Assembly: GCF_963678975.1 (NCBI RefSeq)
Contig: NC_089273.1
Coordinates: 31,992,973 to 32,056,972 of the forward strand
Direction of reading: 5' to 3'
Source: Dysidea avara
Taxonomy: Eukaryota; Porifera; Demospongiae; Dictyoceratida; Dysideidae
Length of the DNA: 64,000 bases
The position numbers were made by a program, and so were the translations under genes. Below are positions 26,085 to 38,800 of this stretch, piece by piece. The stretch's first letter is position 1; every line of letters begins with the position of its first letter. A model generated the notes under the pieces. That model had not been told where the DNA came from and did no database searches. It worked only from the letters and a program-made list of their open reading frames with translations.

Positions 26085-26836
26085 ATCAGTCAATTGCTCT
26101 TTAAAAATGTCTAATAGTTACTAAATGATTGGGTAGATTGTTCCAAAGTTTGATTGTTGATGGTAGAAAGGAGTGTAGGAATAAGTTAGTTCTGGCTTGT
26201 GGAATTCTGTATCATTTGTGGTGTCCTCTGGTGATTGATATGAGTGGTGTAAGTTGTACGGTTGGGATCTCTATAATGCCTTCAACAAGTTTAAAAACAT
26301 CACTAGTTTGTTGTAGGTACGACGTTGATCTAGAGTAGGCAATTTGAGATTAGAAAGCATATTAGTAACACTGCTATTCCAAGAATAATCATTAAATACA
26401 TAACGTGCTGCACTACGTTGGATCTTATCTAATTTTTGAATATCACATTGTAGGTGTAGTGACCATACAGGGGATGCATACTCTAGGATTGGTCTTACAA
26501 AGGAGTTATAACAATTAGCTTTGATATTTGTTGGGCAATAATAATTAATGTTTCTCTTCAGGAAGGACTTGGCTGCATTAGTTTTATTACAAATGCTGTC
26601 AATGTGATGTTTCCAATTTAGATGTTCGTCAAATGTTACTCCTAAGTATTTGGCTTGTGAAACTCTTTGAATTAGTTGGTCACAAAGATGATAGTAATAG
26701 TGAAGAATGTGATGCTTAATGGAAATGATAAGACGGGAGCATTTGGAAGGGTTAAACTTCATCTGCCATATCTTTGCCCAGTTTTGTAGAGTGTGTAAAT
26801 CTCCTTGTAAACGTTGACAGTCAGACAGAGAGTATA
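26085..26836 (-). pseudogene. Non-LTR retrotransposon RT, C-terminal part
   Basis: On the minus strand the frame reads MKFNPSKC, QAKYLGVTFDEHLNWKHHI, FVRPILEYASPVW and QRSAARYV. This is the hallmark thumb and C-terminal region of jockey/CR1/L2-type LINE reverse transcriptases. The open part is 26271-26762. Below 26271 the similarity (TRGHH, LWNNLP-like) continues with frame breaks. The upstream polymerase core lies beyond an insertion at 26842-27800. The element is 5'-truncated and inactive. Confidence 0.85.
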
Positions 26837-26841
26837 TAGTT

Positions 26842-27800
26842 CAGTGGCGTAGCCAGGAAAAAATTTTTACCAAGGCAAAGTTTATGTATTGACCTAATTG
26901 AGAGGGTCTGCTTCTGACTCAACTGATTTACAAACTTTCAAGCATGGGTGGTACAGCATTAATTTTGCAGGTTGACTATCTGGTTGGATGGAAAAAAGAC
27001 TCCGAGCATTTTTCTACATGCCATAAGTAATGCTCCAGCTTAGTTCATGCTACAGTATAGCTACCGTGCTTCAATTATTAGACTAGTTTAATTGCATTCA
27101 ACACAACTTACTCTGAAGATATTTTGAGTGGTCAGGTCATCCATGGACTGCAACGGGGGTCATAGTCATGCACTACTTTTTATTGGTGTGATGTTTAAGT
27201 CAGAGATTATCTCTTTCATGTGATGCTCAACTGCATGTGCTGAGCATGTCAAGCTAGGGAGTCCGGCGGCATGCTCCCTCAAGGAAATTTTGAAAATATG
27301 CTTTAGATGGCATGTGGAGGCTATATTTTTGATTGTAACTGCTAATGCATATGATATGCATGAACAATTAGCTCAATACAATACCATGCAGTTGACTCAT
27401 TGGAACTTTGAAAAGTAATTTAAGAACAATCGACATAAATGTAAATGATTTAGACCAAGTAGTGTATGAGAGCAGTGGCTATAACTGAATGCTCTATTAG
27501 AGTATATTACGATGACTGCTCTATTAGAGTATCTCGATCTTTTACAACTGAATTCAACTGAGCAGCTGAAAAGTGGTCCAGCACCATGTCACCATGGGCT
27601 CCAGCCCTGCTTAGTACTACAGCCATAGATTCTATTATGTGTGATCATAGATAATAGGGTGTCTATTATCTATGGTGTGATACAGTAATGCTGTCTAGTA
27701 ACGTTTGACTAGAAAATCCGGGGTGCCAAAACTCAGCCTGTTGTTGAGCATTTTTACCGAGGCAGCTGCCTCGGTTGCCTCAATGGTAGCTACACCACTG
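26842..27800. mobile_element. Non-autonomous DNA transposon inserted in the LINE
   Basis: The 959-bp insertion has terminal inverted repeats CAGTGGCGTAGC and CAGTGGTGTAGC (inverse complement of the right end). It is flanked by the direct repeat TAGTT at 26837-26841 and 27801-27805. Removing it and one TAGTT restores the LINE frame. It has no transposase. It carries the paired CTATTAGAG module at 27485-27540. The ends look hAT-like, but the 5-bp duplication is short for that superfamily. Confidence 0.8.
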
Positions 27801-27898
27801 TAGTTGTGTATATCAAGATGTTATCTGCATAGAGCCTAATGGTACAGTTAATGTTTTGTGCAATGTCATTAATAAACAGTAGAAACAGCAGGGGTGCT
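27801..27898 (-). pseudogene. LINE RT fragment with YADN (degenerate YADD)
   Basis: On the minus strand this reads APLLFLLFINDI, then IRLYADNILIY, which is the catalytic palm motif of the same LINE as 26085-26836. The canonical FxDD/YADD aspartate pair is changed to AD-N. The fragment ends abruptly at 27898, where unrelated sequence begins. Confidence 0.8.
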
Positions 27899-28064
27899 AA
27901 AAAAGTTTTCAATTTCCACTGTTCTAATGTCCCGCATGAGAAGCACTTTATCTAGGGGGTCTGGGGGTATGCCCTTAACTAGAGTAGTTGACTGTTCTAT
28001 TAGTGTATTTAGATGTTTAGCAGCTTTTTTGGCAGTTTTCCCCTATAATCCCCTATTCATAATT

Positions 28065-28313
28065 GTGACCGGGCCTGCGATAATAGGGCATGTGGGCACA
28101 TGATTTTTGCCTACTTTTTCACAAGTTCATCACACATACCTTTTTGTATTATTATGGTATGGAATTGCAATTTTCAGCTCTTAGTGAGAATTTAATTGGC
28201 ATCATGATGCAAGTTACAGAATGGAAATATACTTTTCCAGTACTGAGATATTACCTGTAGAGTGATGGGGTGTAGTTTGTGCCCACATGCCCTGTTTTCG
28301 CAGGCCCGGTCAC
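28065..28313. mobile_element. GTGAC-family MITE, AATT-flanked
   Basis: The left end GTGACCGGGCCTGCGATAAT and the inverse complement of the right end, GTGACCGGGCCTGCGAAAAC, match over about 35 bases through GGGCATGTGGGCAC. AATT flanks both sides and may be a 4-bp target duplication. The copy at 55381-55614 has nearly the same right end. Confidence 0.8.
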
Positions 28314-29092
28314 AATTGTTGATTCCTACACTGCTTGAAGTTTCTTAGCTTACTAGAGTGGTATGTCCCCAGTATATGGAACAGTTAATCGTTTGTTATT
28401 TTAGTAGTTTTTCAGTAAACCTGCATTCACTGATGTTTTACTGAGAGTTTAAAGGTTAGTAAAGCAATTATGTTCCATATACTTAAAGTTACTGACACTT
28501 TACCATGGGTACAACTACAGTAAAGCAGCTTAACAAATTAGTAAACTAAGAACCTTCAAGTAGTGCTAGATCTTCTCTTTTCACTCTTTCCATGTTTTCA
28601 TTGCCCATGTATGCTGTAGATGTGTACTGTACTTTCTACTTATAGCCTAGGCGATAGTTGGTGTATAGCTAGCACATGGTAAACTTTTGGAAGGTGCTTC
28701 AGCCCCCTATGCGCCCCTCCCTCCATCCCTCTTCATGGTATTTTGCTAAAGTGATATGCACACTACCTGCAGTGAGTTTCATGATCAGGTGGTTGAACAT
28801 GACTAGACACTTCCCCTCTGTACTTTGACACAACCACAGTATACATAAACTGTAAAGCTGTTACAGTAGCCATTGCTAGGGAGTTTCAAGACCACATACA
28901 AATTCCCGTATTGACATAATAGGTTGTCATATTGTAACGTATAGCTATCAACTAACGTCAGTGCCCTTACCGCACTCATATGCATAATGGGCGGGGCTCG
29001 ACAATGAAGGATATTAAAGCAAGCGCACAAACCAATGTTCAAGTTTGTGACGTTTTTCTGAGTCAAGCAGTGCATAGTGCAGTCGAGTGATC

Positions 29093-29188
29093 ATGGCCTC
29101 TCGAGGACCTCACGGTGACACTATAAAGACAATCACAAGCTCAGGAAGCTTGCACGAAGGTTCTGCAAAAATAAAGTCAAAATCTAGG
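29093..29188 (+). CDS. Extra first exon of the adaptor family (orphan or alternative exon 1 of C)
   Basis: A 32-codon exon starts at ATG and ends at donor gtaagc in phase 0, encoding MASRGPHGD then SSGSLHEGSAKIKSKSR. It closely matches exon 1 of gene C (32889-32978), and similarity extends upstream (cttcccctctgtact near 28808 versus 32640). No family exon 2 was found before 32889. It is therefore either an alternative promoter and exon that splices to 34727 in frame, or a remnant of a lost paralog. Confidence 0.6.
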
Positions 29189-30242
29189 GTAAGCCGGATG
29201 TCAGTGGCGTTAAGCATTTGAAGCCAGCTCATGCCTATCCATGCATTTAGCTAACAAGAAGAAACAATGCGACGTTTATTAGGCAGGCCGGTTATTATTA
29301 TTATGATTAATATTATTACTAGGACTGCGTCACATACAACCAAGTACATACACCAACGTTGCAACCTACCCATTGGGCAAGTATAAACAGTGCCATAGGA
29401 AACACTCAGAGCAGTGTGCGTGTACCTGTGGAAATGATACATATGCATATGTACACAGGCAAGGGAGTTTAACTGGCATCAGAAAACCACAATACTAAAA
29501 CACAACCTACACAAAAAACCAAGTTAAGTTAGCTATATTGAAAGTAACTATATATTGTAGGTGTGACGTGTCTCTGAAGATGACTCAGCAGTGAAGTGAG
29601 GCTATGCAGAATAAGGGATATGGTGAAGGCACAATTAGCAATTGATCCCAATCAAGCCAATATGGCACAACAGACTCTGTTGTAACTAGAGGCCACTGGT
29701 GATGTACCTGTATATCAGCAGTGTGGCATTGGCACAGTGATCACAGTCTATAATATTATGCATACAGCCATGCACAACATACAGGAGATAGTTACACATT
29801 GTTGTATATGCAGCACTGCACCGGCTTCTTGTTTAGCTATTACAGACTCACAGTAGACTAGTAGTTAAGCCGAGTGGAAAATAATTCCAGCCGCCAGCAA
29901 GCCACTGAGATGAAGGTGCCGGTATACTGAAAATAATTCCAGCAAGCCAGATGAAGGATGAAGATGTAGACCTATAATACAACTACCGGTACAGGTATTA
30001 CATTACTCATTACCTTGCTGTTCCAGCTGGTTGTTTATGAGCGCATCCGCTGGTATCCCAACTGGTCATCAGCTGGTCGTTCACTGCATGACGCCTGGAG
30101 CGCATATCCTGCACACAAAATACACAGTTAAAAACATTTAAACATACTTGTAATGTTGTTGCTTACCAGTAAAGTGGCGCCTGGCCTCTCCGCGGACGTT
30201 TACTAATCTTCTTGTTCCAGCAATCTGTAATTAAACAAGGGC

Positions 30243-31060
30243 GTGGTGCCGGGTGTTATATCAAGACACACGGTAGTGTGTCGTGCGGCCCAAGAAGCCG
30301 GCGTGCCACCCGTGAGTATATTAACAGGAAGAAAGAAAACGCAATTTTCACACCTATGTAGCTCTGTGATCCCTTATCCGATTGGAACCAAATTTGCTAG
30401 AGAGGTGCCGGCCAGCAACGGGAGTCTACACACCAAATTTGAAGAAAATCGCTCCAGCCATTTCCGAGATACGAGCGAACACAATTTCGTTTTAATTTCT
30501 TCGTTTTTTTCTTCTACTTCTTCATTTCGCACACTTCGCAAATCCGCCATAAACACGAATGTGTGCTCGGATTGGGCTGAAATTTGACACACTTAAAGGG
30601 CTCATTAAGGCGGATCTCTGTACCAACTTTGGTAGGAATCTGATGAACATTCACGGAGTTATGACCGATTATTTGCGTAAAATAAGGTCGAAGGTCTGTC
30701 ACGCCTACAGGGTAAACTCATTTGAGGAATCAGTTGAAAATTGCTATGTAGATGGAGCAACCATCGTAGGAGTGCCTTTTTGTGGTTTGAAAGGAATCGG
30801 GATAAAGACCACGGAGATATGACACAAAACCCGACCTGTGTCAAAATTACGCGATCGATTTTTATGAATTAAAAAAAACTATTAGTTTTCGTGTCTATCA
30901 GGCAAACCGCTTAGAGCAATGAGCTGAAAATCAGTATGTAGCTGGAATACTCATCATAGAAAGTCCTTGCAGTAGTACAGAAGAATCGGAATACAAACCA
31001 CTGAGTTATGATTCGAAAGGCAACTACGTGTAGCAAATGCGAGATCGAGATACTCTAATA
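30243..31060. repeat. Diverged tandem repeat of about 100-180 bp
   Basis: Three or four segments share a pattern: (g)GCTGAAA-TTtg or -TCag at the start and cac(g/t)GAG(t/a)TATGAc at the end (about 30575-30667, 30730-30823 and 30923-31012). An earlier related segment may end ccgagatacgagcg near 30477. The block ends in a CTCTAATAGAACAGTCAC motif. The frames crossing it are not convincing genes. Confidence 0.5.
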
Positions 31061-31124
31061 GAACAGTCACCCTAATAAAGCATTCAGCTGTATTTATAAT
31101 TTACTCAATTATGTTACATTGCAA

Positions 31125-31415
31125 GTTATTCTGTAGGGAATTCAGCAACAAACAAGTCACCCTGTAGTCAGATCAGCCAGAAGAAGGTACCTAATAGAGA
31201 GTTCAGCTACAAAGAAACCATCATGTAGAGAGTTCAGCTCAAACAAATTGCCCTGTAGAGATCAGCTAGAAGAAGTTACCTTGTAGAGAGTTCAGTTACA
31301 AAGAAACAATCATGCAAAGTGTTCAGCTGCAAACAAATCACCCAGTAGAAAGTTCCGCTATGAACAGATCACACTGTAGAGAGTTCAGTTAGAAACAAGT
31401 CATCTTGTAGAGCTT
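31125..31415. repeat. Minisatellite, about 34-bp degenerate unit
   Basis: About eight copies of a unit resembling GTAGAGAGTTCAGCTACAAA, followed by caaatcaccct. It lies between the orphan exon 29093-29188 and gene C. Confidence 0.8.
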
Positions 31416-31657
31416 GCAAGTCATTTGCAGTCTTGCAAGAATCTTGCAACTCATCAGTTTTTCCTGGGTAGCTATTATTATTATTATTATTATTACGAAA
31501 CTTTTTATTATTCTTATTACTTGATTATGTAATTATACTGGGCAGACAGCACCAGCTGATTGAGCCCAGGGGACAAAGTCTGTCCCAAACAGTTACAAAA
31601 AATCAATAATTAGTGTTAAGATAAGTATCTAATTGTTCCTGAGCTATAGCGGGTCAC

Positions 31658-32548
31658 CAGGGACGGATCTAGGATTTATAAAAGGGGGGGGGGGGCTAAC
31701 TCAAGGTACTAATCTCTTGGGTAGAGGTAGCGAAGCATACTTCCCAGCATGCGAAGCATGCTGGAACTAGGGGGGTCTGGGGGCATGCCCCCCCCCCCCC
31801 CCCCCCCCCCAGGAAAATTTTGAAAAATAGATGCTAAAACACTGCAATTTGGAGACTTTTTCACATAAAATTCATAATATTTTCTGCCTGTAGATATTTT
31901 ATATACTGCCTTTAGATTATAGGTATGGCTCTCTGAAGCATTTTGCTAATGGAAAAGTTTGGGTAGGTACAGACAACCAAGTACATGATGCACCCCTCTC
32001 ACAATTGCACAACACTGAATAGGTGCATGTTAGAATAATAATGTTGAAAGTGGAAAATTTTGAAATTTGAACAATACAAGATTGAATCTGAGAGCATTTT
32101 CAATGGAAATTGTGAACCTGAATTAAGTATTGTCATACATATTAACTACACAAGTAGATAAATGAAGCCCTTTAAACAGACCAATTCATTTTATTGCATG
32201 TATAGGTGCAGGCAGATTTGGAAAAATTCCATAACAAAACCAACTACATGTTTCCAGTGAATGTTCTATTAGAGTAGTTAGCTGACTGCTCTATTAGAGT
32301 ATCTCGATCTTGTAAACCTCCAATGCTGATTCGGGTCCTTGTTGCATAAATTTTAGCATAAATCCACTGATAATACCTTGGAAAGACGTTTATAAGGTGG
32401 TTTTATGAGTATTTGTATTATTAGTGATCACATAATTATGTTAAGACAAAATTTCATTATAATACTCAGCATATTGATCAAGTAAAGCCTAAATATGAAG
32501 GGGGGGGGGCTTCAGCCCCCAAAGCCCCCCCCCCTGGATCCGCTCCTG
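31658..32548. mobile_element. Non-autonomous hAT-like element, 891 bp
   Basis: The left end CAGGGACGGATCTAGGATTT and the inverse complement of the right end, CAGGAGCGGATCCAGGGGGG, are typical hAT-like termini. The direct repeat GTCAC flanks it (31653-31657 and 32549-32553). It contains poly-G and poly-C runs and the paired CTATTAGAG module at 32257-32310. No transposase frame. Confidence 0.75.
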
Positions 32549-32888
32549 GTCACATAATATAATTATATAGCTAGCGACGTACCGACGTAGTAGTGATGCA
32601 CATCAGTTTCATGGTAAGATGGATGACTATATAGACAATTCCCCTCTGTACTCTGACACAAACCACAGCATATTAAAAGAAAAACAACCTACCGCCAAAA
32701 ACTTTCCCGTGGTTCCTTAAATGATCGCCTATGTGACGTAATGGGAACACAGTCACGTAAAATTATGGGCAATGATCAGCTTTGAAGAACAATAAAAGTA
32801 AACGCTCAGCGAACGTTCAAATTCAGTGTGCCGTTCTTTGGTGGAGGATAAAATTTGTCAAGAGGTCGAGTGCAGTCGAACTGCAATC

Positions 32889-35800
32889 ATGGCCGCTCGA
32901 GGACGTCACGGTGACACTGTATTCACAAACTCAGGAAGCTTGCATGAAGGGTCTGCAAAAGTCAAGTCAAAAGCTAGGGTAAGATGTTAGTGGAGTTAAT
33001 ATATGTGCCGTACATGTCACTGAGCTGAAATTAGCTAGCTATACTTAATGATGCCGAAAGACATACCTATTATTATCATGCAGCAACTTAGTCAGGCCAG
33101 GAGTTACAAGATGCTATAGCTATACGACGTAGGTGAAATACTGACCAATAGCTATATTATATAATTTTTTGTGCTTGAACTAATAGCTACATCCAGGTTG
33201 AACTTTGAAAATGCGCATATGCGGAAGCATGCACCTTAACTTAGCACGTAGCTACAGACAGATGTTTGATGATACAGCACTGAAAGGTCAGACACAGTTA
33301 TAATATGGCATATTCGAGGGCATGTGCATAATGGAGTTTCTTGGCTCAGACGAGATGGTAGTAGCTAGCTAGCCTATAGCTATATGATAGCTAACAAAAT
33401 CTTCTTTTGTTTCAACTTGGCGTCTCATGTAAATATAGCTTTACAGTATACGTACTATCATGCTGTGCCCACCGAGGTGCCCACTATCAGGCTGGCCATT
33501 TTAGTAATAGCTAGCTAGCAGTCTAGTTGAAATCTCTATCGTCATTCAGTAATGATGCAAGGTGTAGCCATCATAATGTTCTTACACATGAAGGCTCTTC
33601 ATGTCAAAGAGCGTGCATCTAGTCTTAACTAGCTATAGGTATTTGTCATCCACCAATCAAAACTTTCTAAAGCTCATTTACAATTAATTTAGCCAACACC
33701 TTTACTACATCACTTATTGATAGGAAATCAATGAGGAAAACCTTGCACTTTAGACACCATACGACATGGGTGGCATCTCCCTCACTATTGAGTATACATA
33801 CACTCTTGCTGGTATACAAATGCTGGCCTGGGTTATTGAGTTCTTGACATTAAGTAATTTTATAAATAGCTAACAGTAAATGGAAATTATTCTACTACAT
33901 AATTATAAGACAACTAATCACCCATGCAGTCATCACGAACATGGTGGTTTTACACTTTGGCTCACCATTTAATGCTGTTGGTCACAGTGTTTGCACAAGC
34001 TATTTACTGATTAAAAGGACAAATTCCTTTATAAATATATCATTGCAATGGTTACAGCTTCACAGCAATAAACTATCATTGCCAGTAAATTTTTATGATC
34101 AAGCACAAGCTATACAGCAATGGCGGATCCAGGATGGGGCATTTGGTGCAAATGCCCCCTCCCACTCACCTTGTCACAGTGGAGGAGCCAGGCAATACTT
34201 CTGATTAAAATACTAACCTTTATGTTAGATCAAGATCAGCTTATCTCATGAAAATATATACAAATTAACCTGAAAACAAAGTGAATTTAAGTCAAACTAA
34301 TTGTCTAGCACCTTCGTACCACTAAGCGCCTCTATAATTAATTATCGTGTTGCTGTTGTTTACGACATTTAGAGCCTTTTAAACAGCCTTTAAGGTTTCA
34401 GAACCATTTGCTAAGGCCAAAATGGTAAAAATCTACAGTGAGACACTACTAAGAGGTGATTACTTGCTGCTTCAAAAATGCAGCAACTAACAAGAGAATC
34501 TGGCTCACCTACAACCTAGCCTATTTGTGCCCCTTCCCTTGCAAGCTCCTGGATCCGCCCCTGTACAGTACAGGTGGATATAACACATACGTATAATATT
34601 ACGCGTGTTATACATGTCGGTAAATTTCCAGTACATACACCCTGTATATAAAACAAAAGAACAGGGCATTAAAAATGCACGAGAAAGCTGCTACATAAAT
34701 AATGTTCATTATTAATTTTCCTGCAGAACAGCTGGAAAGAACGATATGTGACCTTGATACCAGGTAAGTAGTGTATATATGTAGATGCAGATGTATTATA
34801 CATGCGTACATGCAAGTAACTTTTATTACAGGACTACTAACTCAACCATCCATTCTTTTAATATTCAAAAATTCTGCAAAACAGAAAATGAAGATGTATG
34901 CAGAAGTCCATGGTGTCAGTGTAAAGAGCAATGCTGATGATATTAGAGTGGATGACAGTGGCAATCAAATTTTCATTCGTGTAGACACTGCAAAAGAGCA
35001 CATCAGATGGATAGCTGTATTAAAAAGTGCTATCACCAAATGTATGTACACCACCAGTACTATCTTGCTTAATTTTACTATTCGTACATGGCTTTATATT
35101 TTACTTTAATAGATGTCCGTGGTGTGTATTTTGTTGTAGGTGTTCACATCCCGGTAAAGCACTATGGTCTTGATGATGATGAATATTCGTTACTTCATGT
35201 TGAGGACAGGACTTACTCAGATAACACATTTCACCATTTGATTGTTCTTAGTTCCCCATATGATGATATTAAAATACGACATTGTTGGGATTCTTTAGAA
35301 GTAAAGCAGCTTAGAGCAGTACAAGAGGGAGTGTTTTTAGACTTTTGTCCACACTGTTCCAAATCTGTTACTTTTGTCAAGCTAGGGTTTACATTACGAT
35401 TGCCACAGATTGAAATTGAAAGTTGTTTAGACTTTTTCTGTCAACATACATCAGCAAAACGCAAAAAGGATCAGAAGTATATTTGTGAAATGACAACGCA
35501 CAGTATTCTGTGCACTCACTCTCCTCCAGTTCATCCAGCACCTAATCCACCACCAGTACCCACTGGAGTGAATGCAATTCTCTACAATATTTCAGATGTG
35601 CTGTTTAGGCCATCACTTAGCAGGGCATCTAGGTCAAGATTGGATACAGCAGTTCCTCCACCAACAAATACATCACAAAGAGAGCCTCCACATTATGTAA
35701 ATCAAGAGTCATACAACCAATTGTGCACAAATACCCAAGGAACAAGTTCACCAGATGAACTGCCAAGTCAACCTCAACTTGGGAGCAATCATGTAAGCAC

Positions 35801-38800
35801 TCAGCCTCCTATTACACCAAGGAGAAGAGTTCCTGGTAAGCATGTATGTGAAGTATCAAACATATTAATTTTACATGCATGATATAGCTACGCTTTTGGT
35901 GCAACTTCCCTTCATCATGCCAGTAACACTACAGATACAAAAAAATTTGAAACCTGGAATCATGCATAGAAAATCATGTACATACGTATAATGTACCCTT
36001 ACAATTTTACAAAATGAAATTGTAGCTACTACATACACATTACACACAATGTGTTACTTGCATATACCACAAAAGGAAGTCTACAGTACTTATAACCTAC
36101 ATATTGTATTATGCAAGTGCTTTCTATGCACTGTCTTGTCTTACTTTCATTTCAAGAAAGTCTGTCTTGCAAACCCTTTTCTGCTAAATCAAAACCATTT
36201 GTTTCATCATTGTTCATTATATTGGTACATACACAATCATATCTACATGTGTCTATAGGGAACCAGTCTCAGTTTGAACCTCAACAAAATGGTGCAGTCA
36301 GACAACTGCATCGTCAAGGATCTTCAGGGACATGGCCAAGGCAAAGGCCTGTACCTGCACCAAGAAGAGGTACATATTTGTGCATAGAGTAAAATTCATA
36401 AATTATTGCATTTTGTGAAATCTAGATTCAAACAATCAACCATCCACAACCACTGACCAAGTTCCAGGATTAGGTTCAGAATATATTGCAATGCATTCAC
36501 CAATAGGAGTACCAGGTCAACCTCAGCTTGAGAATAGTCATGCAAACAATCGGCCTCCCATTACACCAAGGAGACGAGTTCCTGGTAAGTATTAATGTAA
36601 TATAACTGTAGCATATGCTGCTCAAATTCAAGCATTTTAATTAATTAACTATTTCTAATACCTTATCAAACTTCTTCTAGCTATCCAGCTAATCTTGTGG
36701 CAACATTTGCATTTTTGTAATAACTGTTTGATTGTTTATGTATATCATTTTTATTTAAAATGATATGAGTGCTGTATAATTACTACATCAATAGATAAAA
36801 TGACGAAGTATATACAAACATTTACTTTATTGCATCATTCAATCTGCAAGCATGCACGAGAACATATGTAAAATTACCCTTTAAATTATACAAATGTAAC
36901 TATAGCCAATACTCTGGACACTGTAAAGCAGTAATAAATAACAAATACTTTGGTGTTTAAAGGGAGAAAATCCATCTCATAAAATAAGCAATAAGCTTGG
37001 CATCTGACTGGACATTGGGTGCCGTGCAGTTTGAATCCTGAGGTTGATGATTTTTCCCTTTTCTTTGGGCAAACTACAGTGTACTAGCTACTCTATTACA
37101 ATGTAGTGATTCTGTGTTAACCCTTAAACCTGCATAATCCAGAAAACTGGATTTGATAAAAACAAATTGAAAATGTACAATTTACATAGGCAGTTACAAA
37201 CAAGTGTATCTCATGAAGTGTTCATCTGATCGCTTAGAAAAACAGATTTTATTAATTGTCAAGTCCTGTTTAGGAAACTCAATGGTTATAGCATAAGTTG
37301 CTGTCAGACCTTAAGTGTTGGTCATTGTAAAAGAATAACAACAATAATTTTAATAGTACTACATATTCTTTCATGTAATATGCATACACAGCAGCAGCAG
37401 GAACCATTTTTCATGTACAGTAGCTATGGGTATGTTATGTATGTTTTATACACACAAAATACTTTCTTGCAAGGTTGTTTAAATACAATACTTTTATTGT
37501 AAGAAGTTTTCCTTAGAGAAAATACAATGAAAGAAGCCTGTATTTTACTTATTGCATCCTTGTATCTATAGCTGGAAATCAACCTCAGCCAGAACTTCAT
37601 CAAGATCTAGTTAGGCAATTGCGTCCACAAAGATCTTCGGGGACATGGCCAAGACAAAGGCCTTCATCATCAAGAAGAGGTATATATTTGTGTACACTAT
37701 GCACAAATATAGTGTTATTATTGTATTACATATCGAATTATTTCACAACAAATTTGAGCATTTAAAGACGTTACGCTTTACTTAGTAATAATATTATGTA
37801 GCTATTGTACTAGAGAATTTTACCTGCAATTACTCAATACTGTACAATATGTATATCTTCAAAGTAATTTTGTTCAAGTATGTACTATGTGTTATACTGT
37901 GTACAGTTACTGTCTTTCTACCTGCCTGTAGGGGCCAAGAAAGACATTGTTTTAACAGTATTTGTACAGGATTCAGTATATAAATTTGTCCAATGCTCAT
38001 GAATCTACTATATAGTTAAAATTTTGGGAATTAAATTAATGACACACCAAAATTTCATAAAACTCAATTTTTTTGTACCTTGTGAAATAAATGTGCTATT
38101 ACCCTACACTACCCTCTCATGTATTTTAACATACATCCTGTAATACTCACACACATGTACTCACACAAAAAGCTTAAGGTGCTATGAATCAGTGCAGCAA
38201 ATTCTAGGACTAGTAACCCACAGAAGGCTGTACCATGTCCCACAGGTGAAGGAGTGGGCACCCATAGTCCCATCTGGACCTTCACCCACTGTCTGAGACA
38301 TGGAAATTTGGCATTTGCTTCTCCAGTTAATACCAGGTACCCATTGATGTTACAGCTGGGTGAGTTGCTTTCCTGGTTGACACCAGACCACCAGCTCCCC
38401 ATTTTAATAACTGGGTAGACTGGAGTAATATGGGTAGAGTTTCTTACTCAACAACAACAACAACAACAACAACACCAACACTAAATTTGGCATAACCGCA
38501 TAACTTAGCATTGAACTGGGTACCTTTCGATTACAAGGCACTTTTCCTATACTACCAGGTCCAGATTATACAGTTGGGTAGACTAGAACAATGTCGCTTT
38601 CTAAAGGAACAGGCTATTACTGACCATTGAACCTGGAACCTTGTGGTTACCATTCCAACCACTTGGCCATGCTGCCTCACCACTACAAACACAAACATAT
38701 ACACAATGGTACATCCTCTTATAGTTAAGACCAACTGCACTCTGCAAGAAAGTCTCATGGGTTCAACCTGAGGTTCCACTAACTTCTTTGTGTATTGTGT

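Noticed and set aside
30374-30844. Overlapping frames on both strands read as a gene
   Set aside because: They cross a diverged tandem repeat and are open in competing frames with no domain.
38620-38690. Functional tRNA gene on the minus strand
   Set aside because: A and B boxes are visible but I see no matching acceptor stem, and the context is a SINE-like repeat.
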